DNA of 64,000 nucleotides from Leucobacter luti. GTDB taxonomy: Bacteria > Actinomycetota > Actinomycetes > Actinomycetales > Microbacteriaceae. Position numbers and translations under genes: made by a program. Location of the stretch: assembly GCF_019464495.1 (NCBI RefSeq), contig NZ_CP080492.1, forward strand, positions 62,001 through 126,000. The letters are read 5' to 3'. The notes beneath the pieces are model-generated. The model was not told the DNA's origin. It did not search any database and saw only the letters and a list, made by a program, of their open reading frames with translations. The stretch's first letter is position 1, and the number at the start of each line of letters is the position of its first letter. Shown in pieces: positions 34,637 through 43,731 of the stretch.

Positions 34637-34792
34637 ACGTGCAGGCTATCAGCGGCCAGCGGTGGCTTTCGGTGGCGAGGCTTCGATTTCCGCGATGAGC
34701 CTGATGAGAAACGCGCGATGCCGCGACACCGTGTACCTTCGTCTGAGTGCGACGTGCGCAGAGAGCGGCGTTGCGCTGAAACGGGGACGGAA

Positions 34793-35935
34793 ATGAAGCT
34801 GGATCTGCGGTGGTTGGCTGCCCCTGAAGCTGAAGTGGCGCAGGCGATCGCGCGCGTGCGCAAGGAGTCCCGTCCAAGCTGGGTGCCCACGAAGCGCCAG
34901 GTGCTCGTGCATGTGAATCACTGCCTCATGCTCTGGTATCTCTGCATTGTGTGGATGACACTCGGTGTGCGGATCGACACCCTGCAGGACAACCGGATCG
35001 AGCCGCGCGACCTGCGTGACATCGTGGTGCTCTCTGCCATTTTCGTCGTCTGGCTGCTCGGCGCGATCTGGCTCGTTCGATGGTCCGCTCGTCCGCCCTC
35101 TCGGAAGGCGCTCATGGGCGAGTGGCGGCAGACGCTGACTGCGCTTGCACATGGCTTCACACCAGCGTCGCGCCGTGAAGCACCGTTTTCCTCGCTTATC
35201 AGCCCGTCCCGCGGCATCGGTTACGCGCACCCCCGGTTTGTGTCCCCGGCTGTCGAATTCGGGAACATGATGCTTCGGCGCCCGGGTACCGGCGAGTGGC
35301 ACTACCTCGCGGTGACGCTGCCCGCGCCGATGCCGCACTTGATCTTCGAGGCGGTCGCGGCGGGCAAAGCGGCTGGCAGTCTCCCCGCCGGGATCAAGCG
35401 GAGCCAACGGCTCCCACTCGAGGGTAACTTTGACGGGGCATATCGACTGTTCGTGCCCGAAGGGTACGAGCGCGACGCGCTGTTTGTGGTGACCCCGGAC
35501 GTGATGGCCGCACTGGTCGACCACGCACACGGTTTCCATGTTGAACTGGTAGACGACCGAATCCTATTCTTTGCCGCGGCGCAGGCGGACTTCACTCGTG
35601 AGGGTCCCTGGCGCGACGTCGAGCGGCTGCTTACTGGAGCCGTCCCGCCGATCCTTGCGAGCTCGGCCAGATACCGCGACGATCGGCTGCCGGACCAGAA
35701 TTTCTCGCCCACCGTCGAGACCGTGCGCGCCGCGCTTGAGAACCCGGGGCAGCCCTGGCTCGCGCCGCCTCCGCGGATCGGGGCGACCGGTCAGCGGCTC
35801 GATGCGCGCGACCGGCGTATCGGTGCGTGGTCGGTGGTGGGTGCCGTTGCTTGGACCCTCACGCTGACCATCCTCTACGTCGTGCCGGGGCTGTTCGCGT
35901 TCGCAGGGTTCATGTCGATCGTCGACGGCAAGTAG
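34793..35935 (+). CDS. Membrane protein of unknown function, paralog of 54923-55969
   Basis: 380 aa from the ATG giving MKLDLRWLAAPE. Two hydrophobic helices lie near residues 40-60 and 78-100, then a large soluble region, then a C-terminal hairpin (about 345-375). The soluble part holds a block shared with 54923-55969: LPHLIFEA-like, LEGNFD, FVPEGYERDAL, TPDVMAALVDHA, VELVDDRILFF. Upstream sequence offers an ACGGGGACGGA element close to the ATG. The family is unknown to me. Confidence 0.7.
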   Translation: MKLDLRWLAAPEAEVAQAIARVRKESRPSWVPTKRQVLVHVNHCLMLWYLCIVWMTLGVRIDTLQDNRIEPRDLRDIVVLSAIFVVWLLGAIWLVRWSARPPSRKALMGEWRQTLTALAHGFTPASRREAPFSSLISPSRGIGYAHPRFVSPAVEFGNMMLRRPGTGEWHYLAVTLPAPMPHLIFEAVAAGKAAGSLPAGIKRSQRLPLEGNFDGAYRLFVPEGYERDALFVVTPDVMAALVDHAHGFHVELVDDRILFFAAAQADFTREGPWRDVERLLTGAVPPILASSARYRDDRLPDQNFSPTVETVRAALENPGQPWLAPPPRIGATGQRLDARDRRIGAWSVVGAVAWTLTLTILYVVPGLFAFAGFMSIVDGK

Positions 35936-35958
35936 CGCGCCCCGGATACGATGGGGGG

Positions 35959-36345
35959 ATGGTCTTCTCTCGTGCGATGTGGGGCATGAGCGCCCTCGTC
36001 TGGGTCGTGGTTGCTGTGCTGTGGTGTGTCTGGTGGGGGTGGCCAGCGATCTTCGTCGTCGTGGTGTTCGGGCTCCTGCCCGATGTCGCGCTCGTTGGCG
36101 CGTTCGCTGAACGGGGGAAACTGAAACCGAGTCGCGTGAGCTTCTACAATGCGCTGCACAACGTGGCCGTTCCAGCGGCACTGATCCTCGTAGGGTTTGT
36201 CGTGCTGTTCGTGACGGGCGGGATCGCCACTGGCTCCTGGGGGATCGCCCTCGCAGGCCTGGCGTGGTTCGTGCATATTGCGGCGGATCGCGCCCTCGGA
36301 TTCGGGCTTCGTGCCGCCGACGGCAGCATTATCCCCGTGCGCTAG
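35959..36345 (+). CDS. DUF4260 family membrane protein
   Basis: 128 aa with four hydrophobic segments. Diagnostic features are LLPDVALVGAFAERGKL, the conserved SFYNALHNVAVPAALI helix and the terminal HIAADRALGFGLR. The ATG at 35959 follows a G-run and is 20 bases after the upstream stop, so it may share that transcript. Function unknown. Confidence 0.8.
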   Translation: MVFSRAMWGMSALVWVVVAVLWCVWWGWPAIFVVVVFGLLPDVALVGAFAERGKLKPSRVSFYNALHNVAVPAALILVGFVVLFVTGGIATGSWGIALAGLAWFVHIAADRALGFGLRAADGSIIPVR

Positions 36346-36454
36346 GTGTGGCTCCCGAGGCAACTTCGCCACTTTCGTGACGCGGCGTGACTCCGCACAA
36401 CGAAGTGTTGCAGGCGATGCTGCGTGAGCTCTCGGGCATCAGTACCGTGACCGC

Positions 36455-37006
36455 ATGACAACTCTGACAACGACACAGATCCCCGCACTCACCGACGATG
36501 CCCGCGCCGCGCGCTTAACCGCTGCGGGGAGCGCGTGGAGCGACCGAATCGACGCGCGTCGCAGCTCTTCTCAGCTCACCTACCGCGTGAGCGGTGTCGC
36601 GGAGGGGGCGGTAGCGACTCGCGTCCGCTCTGGAGCGCACGAGTTTGTCATCGATGAACCAGCTCCGCTCGCTGGTGACGATGTTGCGCCGAGCCCGGTA
36701 GAGTATGCGCTCGGCGCGCTCATCGGTTGCCAGGTTGTCGTGTATCGCTTGTATGCGCAGGCGCTTGGCATCCAGATCGACGATATTCGGGTCGAGGCCG
36801 AGGGGGACCTCGACGCGGCGCGGCTGCTCGGCAAGGACCCCGCTGTTCGTCCCGGGTTCAGTGACATTCGGCTTCGAATCGAGCTGAGCGGCCCAGAAAC
36901 TCAGGAACGGTACGAGCAGTTGCGTGATGCGGTTGATGTGAACTGCCCGGTGTTTGACCTATTCGCAAATCCTACTCCCGTGAGCGTCACTGTCACGAAG
37001 GCGTAG
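36455..37006 (+). CDS. OsmC family peroxide-reductase-like protein
   Basis: 183 aa. OsmC/Ohr-fold proteins reduce organic hydroperoxides through two cysteines; here they lie in ALIGCQVVVYR and VDVNCPVFDLF. The pattern PSPVEYALGALIGC is characteristic. The first 30 residues (Thr/Asp/Ala-rich) are an extension. It is a stand-alone gene upstream of smc. Confidence 0.85.
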   Translation: MTTLTTTQIPALTDDARAARLTAAGSAWSDRIDARRSSSQLTYRVSGVAEGAVATRVRSGAHEFVIDEPAPLAGDDVAPSPVEYALGALIGCQVVVYRLYAQALGIQIDDIRVEAEGDLDAARLLGKDPAVRPGFSDIRLRIELSGPETQERYEQLRDAVDVNCPVFDLFANPTPVSVTVTKA

Positions 37007-37173
37007 CTCGTGGAGTGCAGGCGCGCTGCAGAACGCGCTCGCAACCGTCTGATTCACGCAGCGAGCGTCGCGGACGCTTTGGGGCGAAGCACCCGCCGGA
37101 TTCCGGGATGTCGCGGGTCTCACCCGGTATGGTCGTAGGGATAGCCGGCGGCTGAGAAACGGGAGGAGGCGGC

Positions 37174-40100
37174 GTGCACCTGAAGAGCCTCACCCTGAAA
37201 GGCTTCAAATCCTTTGCACAGCCGACCACATTCCAGTTTGAACCTGGCGTCACCGCGATCGTCGGCCCGAATGGTTCGGGCAAGTCCAACGTCGTTGACG
37301 CCCTCGCCTGGGTCATGGGCGAGCAGGGCGCCAAGACGCTCCGCGGCGGCAAGATGGAAGATGTCATTTTCGCTGGAACTGCGACTCGTGGCCCACTCGG
37401 GCGGGCAGAGGTGCGGCTCACGATTGACAACTCGGATGGGGCATTGCCCATTGAGTACGCCGAGGTCACGATTAGCCGCACACTGTTCCGCAACGGTTCG
37501 AGCGAGTATGCCATTAACGGTGAAGGCTGCAGGCTGCTCGACGTGCAGGAGCTCCTCAGTGACTCTGGTCTCGGTCGTGAGATGCATGTCATCGTCGGGC
37601 AGGGGCAACTCGACGCGGTGCTGCGGGCCACTCCCGAGGATCGGCGCGGCTTCATTGAGGAAGCGGCGGGTATCCTCAAGCATCGGCGCCGCAAAGAACG
37701 CACCGTGCGCAAGCTGGACGCGATGGAAACGAATCTGACGCGACTCAACGATCTTGCCGGAGAGATTCGGCGCCAACTGAAGCCGCTGGGACGCCAGGCC
37801 GCCGTCGCGCGAGCCGCTCAAGGAATCGCGGCGGAGGTGCGAGATGCGAAGGCGCGATTGCTCGCTGACGACGTTTCCCGGCTTCGCGCCGAGCTCGATG
37901 CGTTGTCGCGCGATGAGGCAGAGCAGCACTCTGAACGCATCGTGTTGCAGGAACAGCTTGAGCAAAAGCAACTGCGGATCCAACGTCTCGAGCAGGATCA
38001 GCAGAGCGACGATCTGGATGCTGCACGACGAGTGACGATCGCACTGGAGTCGGTGCAGTCCAAGCTGCGCGGTTTATATTCACAGACCCAGCAGCGGCTG
38101 ACATTCCTGGCCACTCAGGCGGAAGCCCCCGAACAGCTCGCACGGCTCAGCCGAGCGGCGGTCGATGAGGCTGGCGCCGAGGCTGATCGTCTCGCCGCGC
38201 TCGTGCCGATCGCGGAACTGGCGTGGGAGCAGGCCGGTCGAGCAACACAGATTGCACAACAGGCGCTCGACGCGACTGACGAGCACATCGCCGCGCAGAG
38301 CGCGCTCGTCTCCAAGCATGATCTCCAGCTCTCGCAACTGCGCGGACGCTCCGAAGCGGCCGAGCAAAAACTCGCGACGGTGGGCCAGGAGATTGGGCGG
38401 CGCGAACACGCGGGAGCGCAAGCAGAGGTGCGACTCGCGGAGGCTCGCGCCGCTCTTGCGGCGTTCGAGGAACAGATCGACGAGGATGTCCGTCCTGAGG
38501 GGGCCTCGACGCTGCCTACCGCGCGGCTCAGGAGGCGCAGGCCGCCGCCGAGCAGCAGCGCGATGCGACACGAGAGCGCCTCCACGAGCTTGAGCAGGAG
38601 CGGGCAGGACTTGAGGCCCGGATTAGCGCGCTCACCCGCTCGCTCGATCAGCGGGACGCATCTGGAGCACTGCTTGAGGCAGCACCCACGGGTATTCGGG
38701 GACGCGTCGCCGAGCAGGTTCGAGTGCGTGAGGGATTTGAGGCAGCGATTGGCGCCGCGCTCGGCTCGTATGCCGACGCGCTCCTCGCGGATACCGCAAC
38801 TGCGGCAGAGGGGGCCATCGATATTGCGCGGGCCCAGGATCTCGGACGGCTTCGGGCCGTGCTCGGGTCACCCCCGGGTCCCGCTGCGGTGGCTCCAGAG
38901 ATTCCGGGTCTGATTCGCGCGAGTGAGCTCCTGATCGAAGCTCCCGAAGGGGTGCGGGGACTCCTCTCTCGGAGCTACATTGCGGCAGATCTCGCGGCGG
39001 CCCTCGGGGCTGCCGAGGAGCTCTGCGAGCGATGGCCGGGTGGAAGCTACACGGTCGTCACCGATGCGGGTGATGTGCTCACCCAGCACACATTGAGTGG
39101 CGGATCAGGTCGTGCGCCCTCCCGGATCGAGGTGACGGCGGAGCTCGAGCATGCAGAGCTGCGTCGCGCTACAGTGGCCGAGGCAATTGCGGAGACCGAG
39201 GCTGAGCTGTCCGAGCTGCGCTCCGCGGCGGCGCATGCCAAGGCTGCCGCGCACGAGAGTTTCGCCGAGCTGCGGACCGCAGATGCTCGTCTCGCAGAGG
39301 TCGCGAAGGAGCGGAACAGACTGGCCACACGAGCGGAAGCCGCAGAGGCCGAAGCCGGTCGTGCCGCACAAGCGCTCGCTGGCGTCGCCGATTCCGTGCG
39401 CGAGGCAGAGCGTGAAGTGGAGCGCGCGGCACAGCGCCTTGCTGATGCAGAGGCGGAACCGCGCCCGATGCTGGACGCTGGTCAGCGGAGTCGTCTCTTT
39501 GCGGAGGTCGAATCGGCTCGTGCGCGGGAACTCGAAGCACGTCTCGCACTCGAGACGGCTCGCGAACGAGCCCGCGTTGGCGCCGCGCACCGGGACACTC
39601 TGGCGGAGCAGTTTGCAGCCGAACATCGCGCTGCCGAGGACGCCGCCCGGCGTGCAGTGCTGCGCGCTCGGCAGGTGGCACAGGCCGAACAGGTGGGGGC
39701 ACTTCTCCCCGCCATTCTTGATGCGTGTGATCGCTCGCTGGGGGAAGCTCGAGTGGTGCAGCAGCAGGCTGAGCAGGCGCGAGCGCGGCACAGTCAGGAA
39801 CTGACGCTGCTGCGATCTGAGGACTCATCGTTCAGACATCAGCTCCAGGCTCTCACCGAGCGGGTGCACAGCGCAGAGCTCAAAAGTTACGAGCGTCGCT
39901 TACAACTTTCAAGTCTGCTCGAGCGTTCAGGCAACGAACTGGGGCTGGTCGAGGACGTTCTGATCGCCGAGTACGGGCCGAATCAACCGGTTCCCGATCT
40001 CAGCGCGATGGGTGAAGCCAGCGGTGATACTGGGGGATCGGCAGGAGGTGCGCACACTCCGCCTGAACCCGAGCCGCAATTCGCGAATGCGCTCGAAGCT

Positions 40101-40865
40101 GAGCTTGCGGCTGAACTCGGACTCGATGCTGCGGGAGCGCGCACTGAGACCGGTGACTCAACAGATCCCGAACCCTCGGAGCTTGTCGACGTGCCCACCG
40201 TGCCATATGTGCGTGCTGAGCAGGAACGCCGCCTGCAGAAAGCCGAACGAAAGCTCAGCGAACTCGGCCGCATCAACCCGCTCGCGCTCGAAGAATTTGC
40301 CGCACTTGAGCAGCGTCACACGTTCCTCGCGGAACAGCTGAAGGACCTCGCGAAGACCCGTTCGGACCTGCTGGCAATCATCGCGGACCTTGACCAGAAG
40401 ATGCAGGGCATCTTCGCCGCTGCCTTTGAAGACACCCGCGTCGCGTTCGCGGAGGTGTTTCCGATACTGTTCCCCGGTGGCTCGGGAGAGATCGCGCTCA
40501 GTGCGCCCGAAGACCTCTTGAATACGGGCATCGAAATGGCGGTGAAGCCGGCCGGGAAACAGGTGGAGCGGCTCTCGCTGCTGTCCGGGGGCGAGCGGTC
40601 GCTCGCTGCGGTCGCGTGGCTGATGGCCATTTTCCAGGCACGACCGAGCCCGTTCTACATCGTGGACGAAGTTGAGGCTGCGCTTGACGACGCGAACCTG
40701 GGCCGACTGCTCCAGGTGTTTGAGCGGCTCCGCGAAAACTCGCAGCTGATCATCATCACCCACCAGAAACGCACCATGGAGATTGCCGATGCACTCTACG
40801 GTGTGTCGATGCGACAAGACGGCATCTCCGCCGTGGTGGGGCAGCGGATCGAACGCGACGCGTAG
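37174..40865 (+). CDS. smc: Chromosome segregation ATPase Smc (apparent frameshift)
   Basis: Smc forms the condensin ring that compacts and resolves the chromosome. The N-terminal Walker [10 protein letters not shown] is at 31-39. Long coiled coils flank a hinge ([21 protein letters not shown]). The C-terminal ATPase has [14 protein letters not shown] and Walker [13 protein letters not shown]. The two halves lie in different frames. The first is read to about 38500 and the second continues as [14 protein letters not shown]. Adding one G to the run at 38499-38503 joins them into about 1231 aa, the normal size. A 60-residue Pro/Glu-rich loop interrupts the second coil. Confidence 0.85.
38499..38503 (+). 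other. G5 run at the smc frame break
   Basis: Frame 1 reads EDVRPEG and then drifts into Arg/Pro/Ser-rich nonsense. Frame 3 has a stop at 38496-38498 and becomes coding right after. One extra G gives [11 protein letters not shown] without a break. Confidence 0.75.
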
Positions 40866-41053
40866 GAGCAGGCCTTGGCCGTGGCGTGTAATCACGCGAG
40901 ACCGCAGCTGATTCCGATGGTGAAAGTGTCACGAGACGCTAACGACTGAACGTTCGGACGGCTCCAGAGACTGCCAGAACCCGTGGAATCGCTATGCTCA
41001 GTCCTGTACCCCGCAGAGTCGCGGAGTAGCGGATGGGCAGAAAGGCGTCATTC

Positions 41054-42322
41054 ATGAAGAAGTTTTCACACCGGGCCACCAGCGGGCTCGCTCTCGCAGC
41101 GGGCGCAGCACTACTGCTGAGCGGGTGCACGACCAGCAGCGGGGACAGCGCAGACTCGGCGGAGTCAGCAACGGGATCTGGCGAGCAGGTCTTGAAGATC
41201 GGCACGCTGCTCCCACAGACGGGGTCCCTTGAGCACCTCATCTACGGCCCACAGGCAGCGGTCAAGCTCGCAGTCTCTGAGATCAACGAGGCCGGTGGGG
41301 TGCTCGGCAATGACATCGAAGTCGTGGTCGAAGCGAACGAGCACGATCCTACCGATCCCACGATTATGAACAAGAGCGTCGACGAGATCATCAAGGCGAA
41401 GCCCGCCTTCGTGCTCGGTGCAATGGGCACCGGAAATACGAATGCGGCGATGCCGAAGGTCACTGAAGCGGGGATCCTGATGGGTTCGCCCTCGAATACT
41501 GGCATTGCACTCGCTGGGGTCAACGACCTGTACTTCCGCACGATTGCATCAGACATCATCCAGGGTCGCGCCCTTGGCAACCTGGTATTGCAAGACGGGA
41601 ATACTTCGGTCGCTGTTCTGACTCAGAACAACGACTATGGCAAGGGTCTGCGGGACAACCTCCAGACGACGCTTGAAGACGCCGGCGCAGAAGTGGTGTA
41701 CGGGGCAAAGGGCTCTGGCGAAGAGTTCCCAGAGGCGCAGACAACGTTTTCGTCTGAGGTGACTGCGGCACTTGCGAAGAAGCCGGATGCAGTCGCCATG
41801 GTGAGCTACGTTGAGGCGAAGCAGGCGATCCCGGAGCTCGCTGCTCAGGGCTTCGACCTGTCCAAGCTCTATCTCGTAGACGGCAACACGGTGCCATATC
41901 CCGAATTCGACGCGGGCCTGCTTGAGGGTGCGCAGGGTACGACTCCTGGCCGCACGGTCGATGCTGACTTCGAGAAGGCACTCGTCGCTGCGTCGTCTGA
42001 CGCGAGCAAGAGCCTGAACTTCGCACCAGAAGCCTACGATGCAGTGATGCTGGTCGCGCTTGCTGCCCAGAAGGGTGGTGCGGCCGACACGGAGACGATC
42101 GTGGCGAACCTGCACGCCGTTTCAGGCTCGGAAGGCGGGGAGACCTGCTCGACGTTCAAGGACTGCGCCGCGCTCCTTGATGATGGCAAGGACATTCACT
42201 ATGAGGGTCGTGCCGGTGGCGGACCCCTCAACGAGGACAACGAACCGTCAACGGCTCTGATTGGTCTGTACAAGTACGACGCGGAGAACACTCCGCAGCC
42301 CGTTGGTGAGATCGAGGGCTAG
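41054..42322 (+). CDS. Branched-chain amino-acid ABC transporter substrate-binding lipoprotein
   Basis: 422 aa from the ATG giving MKKFSHRATSG; an upstream in-frame start at 41033 adds seven residues. A signal peptide ends in the lipobox LLSGC (Cys25). The mature protein opens as a LivJ-type periplasmic-binding fold: IGTLLPQTGSLEHLIYGPQAAVKLAV. It presumably feeds LivFGMH encoded at 46926-51203, though ctaB and a helicase gene lie between. A very long hairpin terminates it. Confidence 0.88.
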   Translation: MKKFSHRATSGLALAAGAALLLSGCTTSSGDSADSAESATGSGEQVLKIGTLLPQTGSLEHLIYGPQAAVKLAVSEINEAGGVLGNDIEVVVEANEHDPTDPTIMNKSVDEIIKAKPAFVLGAMGTGNTNAAMPKVTEAGILMGSPSNTGIALAGVNDLYFRTIASDIIQGRALGNLVLQDGNTSVAVLTQNNDYGKGLRDNLQTTLEDAGAEVVYGAKGSGEEFPEAQTTFSSEVTAALAKKPDAVAMVSYVEAKQAIPELAAQGFDLSKLYLVDGNTVPYPEFDAGLLEGAQGTTPGRTVDADFEKALVAASSDASKSLNFAPEAYDAVMLVALAAQKGGAADTETIVANLHAVSGSEGGETCSTFKDCAALLDDGKDIHYEGRAGGGPLNEDNEPSTALIGLYKYDAENTPQPVGEIEG

Positions 42323-42333
42323 CCCTCACCGCC

Positions 42334-42383
42334 GACACACCACGGGCCAGTCTCCCTCGAGGGAGACTGGCCCGTGGTGTGTC
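42334..42383. terminator. 50-bp perfect palindrome, two-way terminator
   Basis: Bases 42334-42358 and 42359-42383 are exact complements, centred on CTCGAG, with no loop bases. It separates the binding-protein gene from convergent ctaB. Confidence 0.85.
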
Positions 42384-42452
42384 CCGCCTGGCGACTTTGC
42401 GTCACATGACGAGAGGAGCCGTGCGATCAGAGTTGAACGCTCGCAGCGGTGA

Positions 42453-43520
42453 TTACGGAAGCAAGGGGCCGACGGCGATCATGAAGCTGTACGCCATGAT
42501 GATGATCAGGGAGAACCGGAACATCCGTCGCGCCCAGGCGTTGTCGTCGGTCGTGCGGAAACCCTGGATGCCGATCACGATCCACCACGCGCCCAGCACC
42601 CCCATGACCACGGCATACACCCAGCCGGTGTACCCCAGCGGAGTCAGTGCGACCGAGGAGATCGCGTACGCAATCGTGTAGATGAGGATCTGAACCTTGG
42701 TCGCTGGAATGCCGTGCACCACAGTGATCACAGGCACGCCGGCGCGGGCGTACTCATCGCGCCGATAGACGGCGATCGAGTAGAACTCTGGCATCTGCCA
42801 GAAGAAGATGGCAAGGAACGCGAAAATCGCGGCCGCGTCGACGACTCCGGTGACAGCGACGTAGCCAGCAAAAATGGGCGCTGCTCCGGAGATGCTCCCG
42901 ACGAGGGTGCCATGCACGCTCATTCGTTTCGAGAGCATGCCGTACAGCACGACATAGGTCACAAATCCCACAAGTCCGGTGACCACCACGAGCCAGTTGG
43001 TCCACGCGATCAGCACGATGTTGCCCAGCGCGAACAGGACGACCGAGAACACCACGGCATTTCGCACACCGATACTGCCGGAGACAGTTGCGCGCTTCTT
43101 CGTCCGCTCCATGCGATCATCGATATCGCGATCGAGCACGTTGTTCAGCACACACGCTGCGGCAATCACACACGTGGTGCCCGCGATGGTCGCCAAAAAC
43201 AGCAGCGCATCGAAACTACGGAGGACTCCTACGGCGAGTAGGAAGCCCGCGGCCGCGGTCAGCACGTTCCCGTACAACACTCCTGGCTTGGTCAGCGAGT
43301 AGTACCTGGCAGCGGTGGCACGGAACGAGTCACCATCGGCGCGGGACGCGATTTTCGCGTCGGTGCCCCGGCTGCGCTCTGAGAACACCGCAGCATCTGC
43401 GAGTTCAGAAAGCTCGGGGGCCATGGCACTTTGCCGAGCCGCGGTCTCCCGGTCGCTCCGCGCGTCCAATGGGACACTCGAATCGGGCTGGTTGTCTGTG
43501 GGGGACCCACTCGCGGGCAT
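42453..43520 (-). CDS. ctaB: Protoheme IX farnesyltransferase (heme O synthase)
   Basis: The enzyme adds a farnesyl group to protoheme, giving heme O for terminal oxidases. Start at 43520 (MPASGSPTDN) gives 355 aa; a longer frame to 43697 overlaps the divergent gene's promoter. The first 90 residues are polar, then a UbiA fold of about nine helices. Aspartate motifs: NNVLDRDIDDRMERTKKR (about residues 129-146) and the FYSIAVYRRDEYARAGVP loop. No other cytochrome oxidase genes are in the window. Confidence 0.9.
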   Translation of the reverse strand: MPASGSPTDNQPDSSVPLDARSDRETAARQSAMAPELSELADAAVFSERSRGTDAKIASRADGDSFRATAARYYSLTKPGVLYGNVLTAAAGFLLAVGVLRSFDALLFLATIAGTTCVIAAACVLNNVLDRDIDDRMERTKKRATVSGSIGVRNAVVFSVVLFALGNIVLIAWTNWLVVVTGLVGFVTYVVLYGMLSKRMSVHGTLVGSISGAAPIFAGYVAVTGVVDAAAIFAFLAIFFWQMPEFYSIAVYRRDEYARAGVPVITVVHGIPATKVQILIYTIAYAISSVALTPLGYTGWVYAVVMGVLGAWWIVIGIQGFRTTDDNAWARRMFRFSLIIIMAYSFMIAVGPLLP

Positions 43521-43731
43521 TCGAATCTGGCCTTTCTCAAGCCCCGGCATGGTGTGGCACGGGCTCGCCGCGTGCGATGCGACGTATCCGCAACGCTGGC
43601 CGTGCCGAGCGCCGTAGCCGAAAGGCCGCGGATTCTGTCTCCAAATATACCCCGTCTCTCGGGGAAGCGTTGCGCGCGCTCTCAACTCCGTGTGCACCCG
43701 TGTCAGTGGAACCTCCTACGATGAGAGGAAC

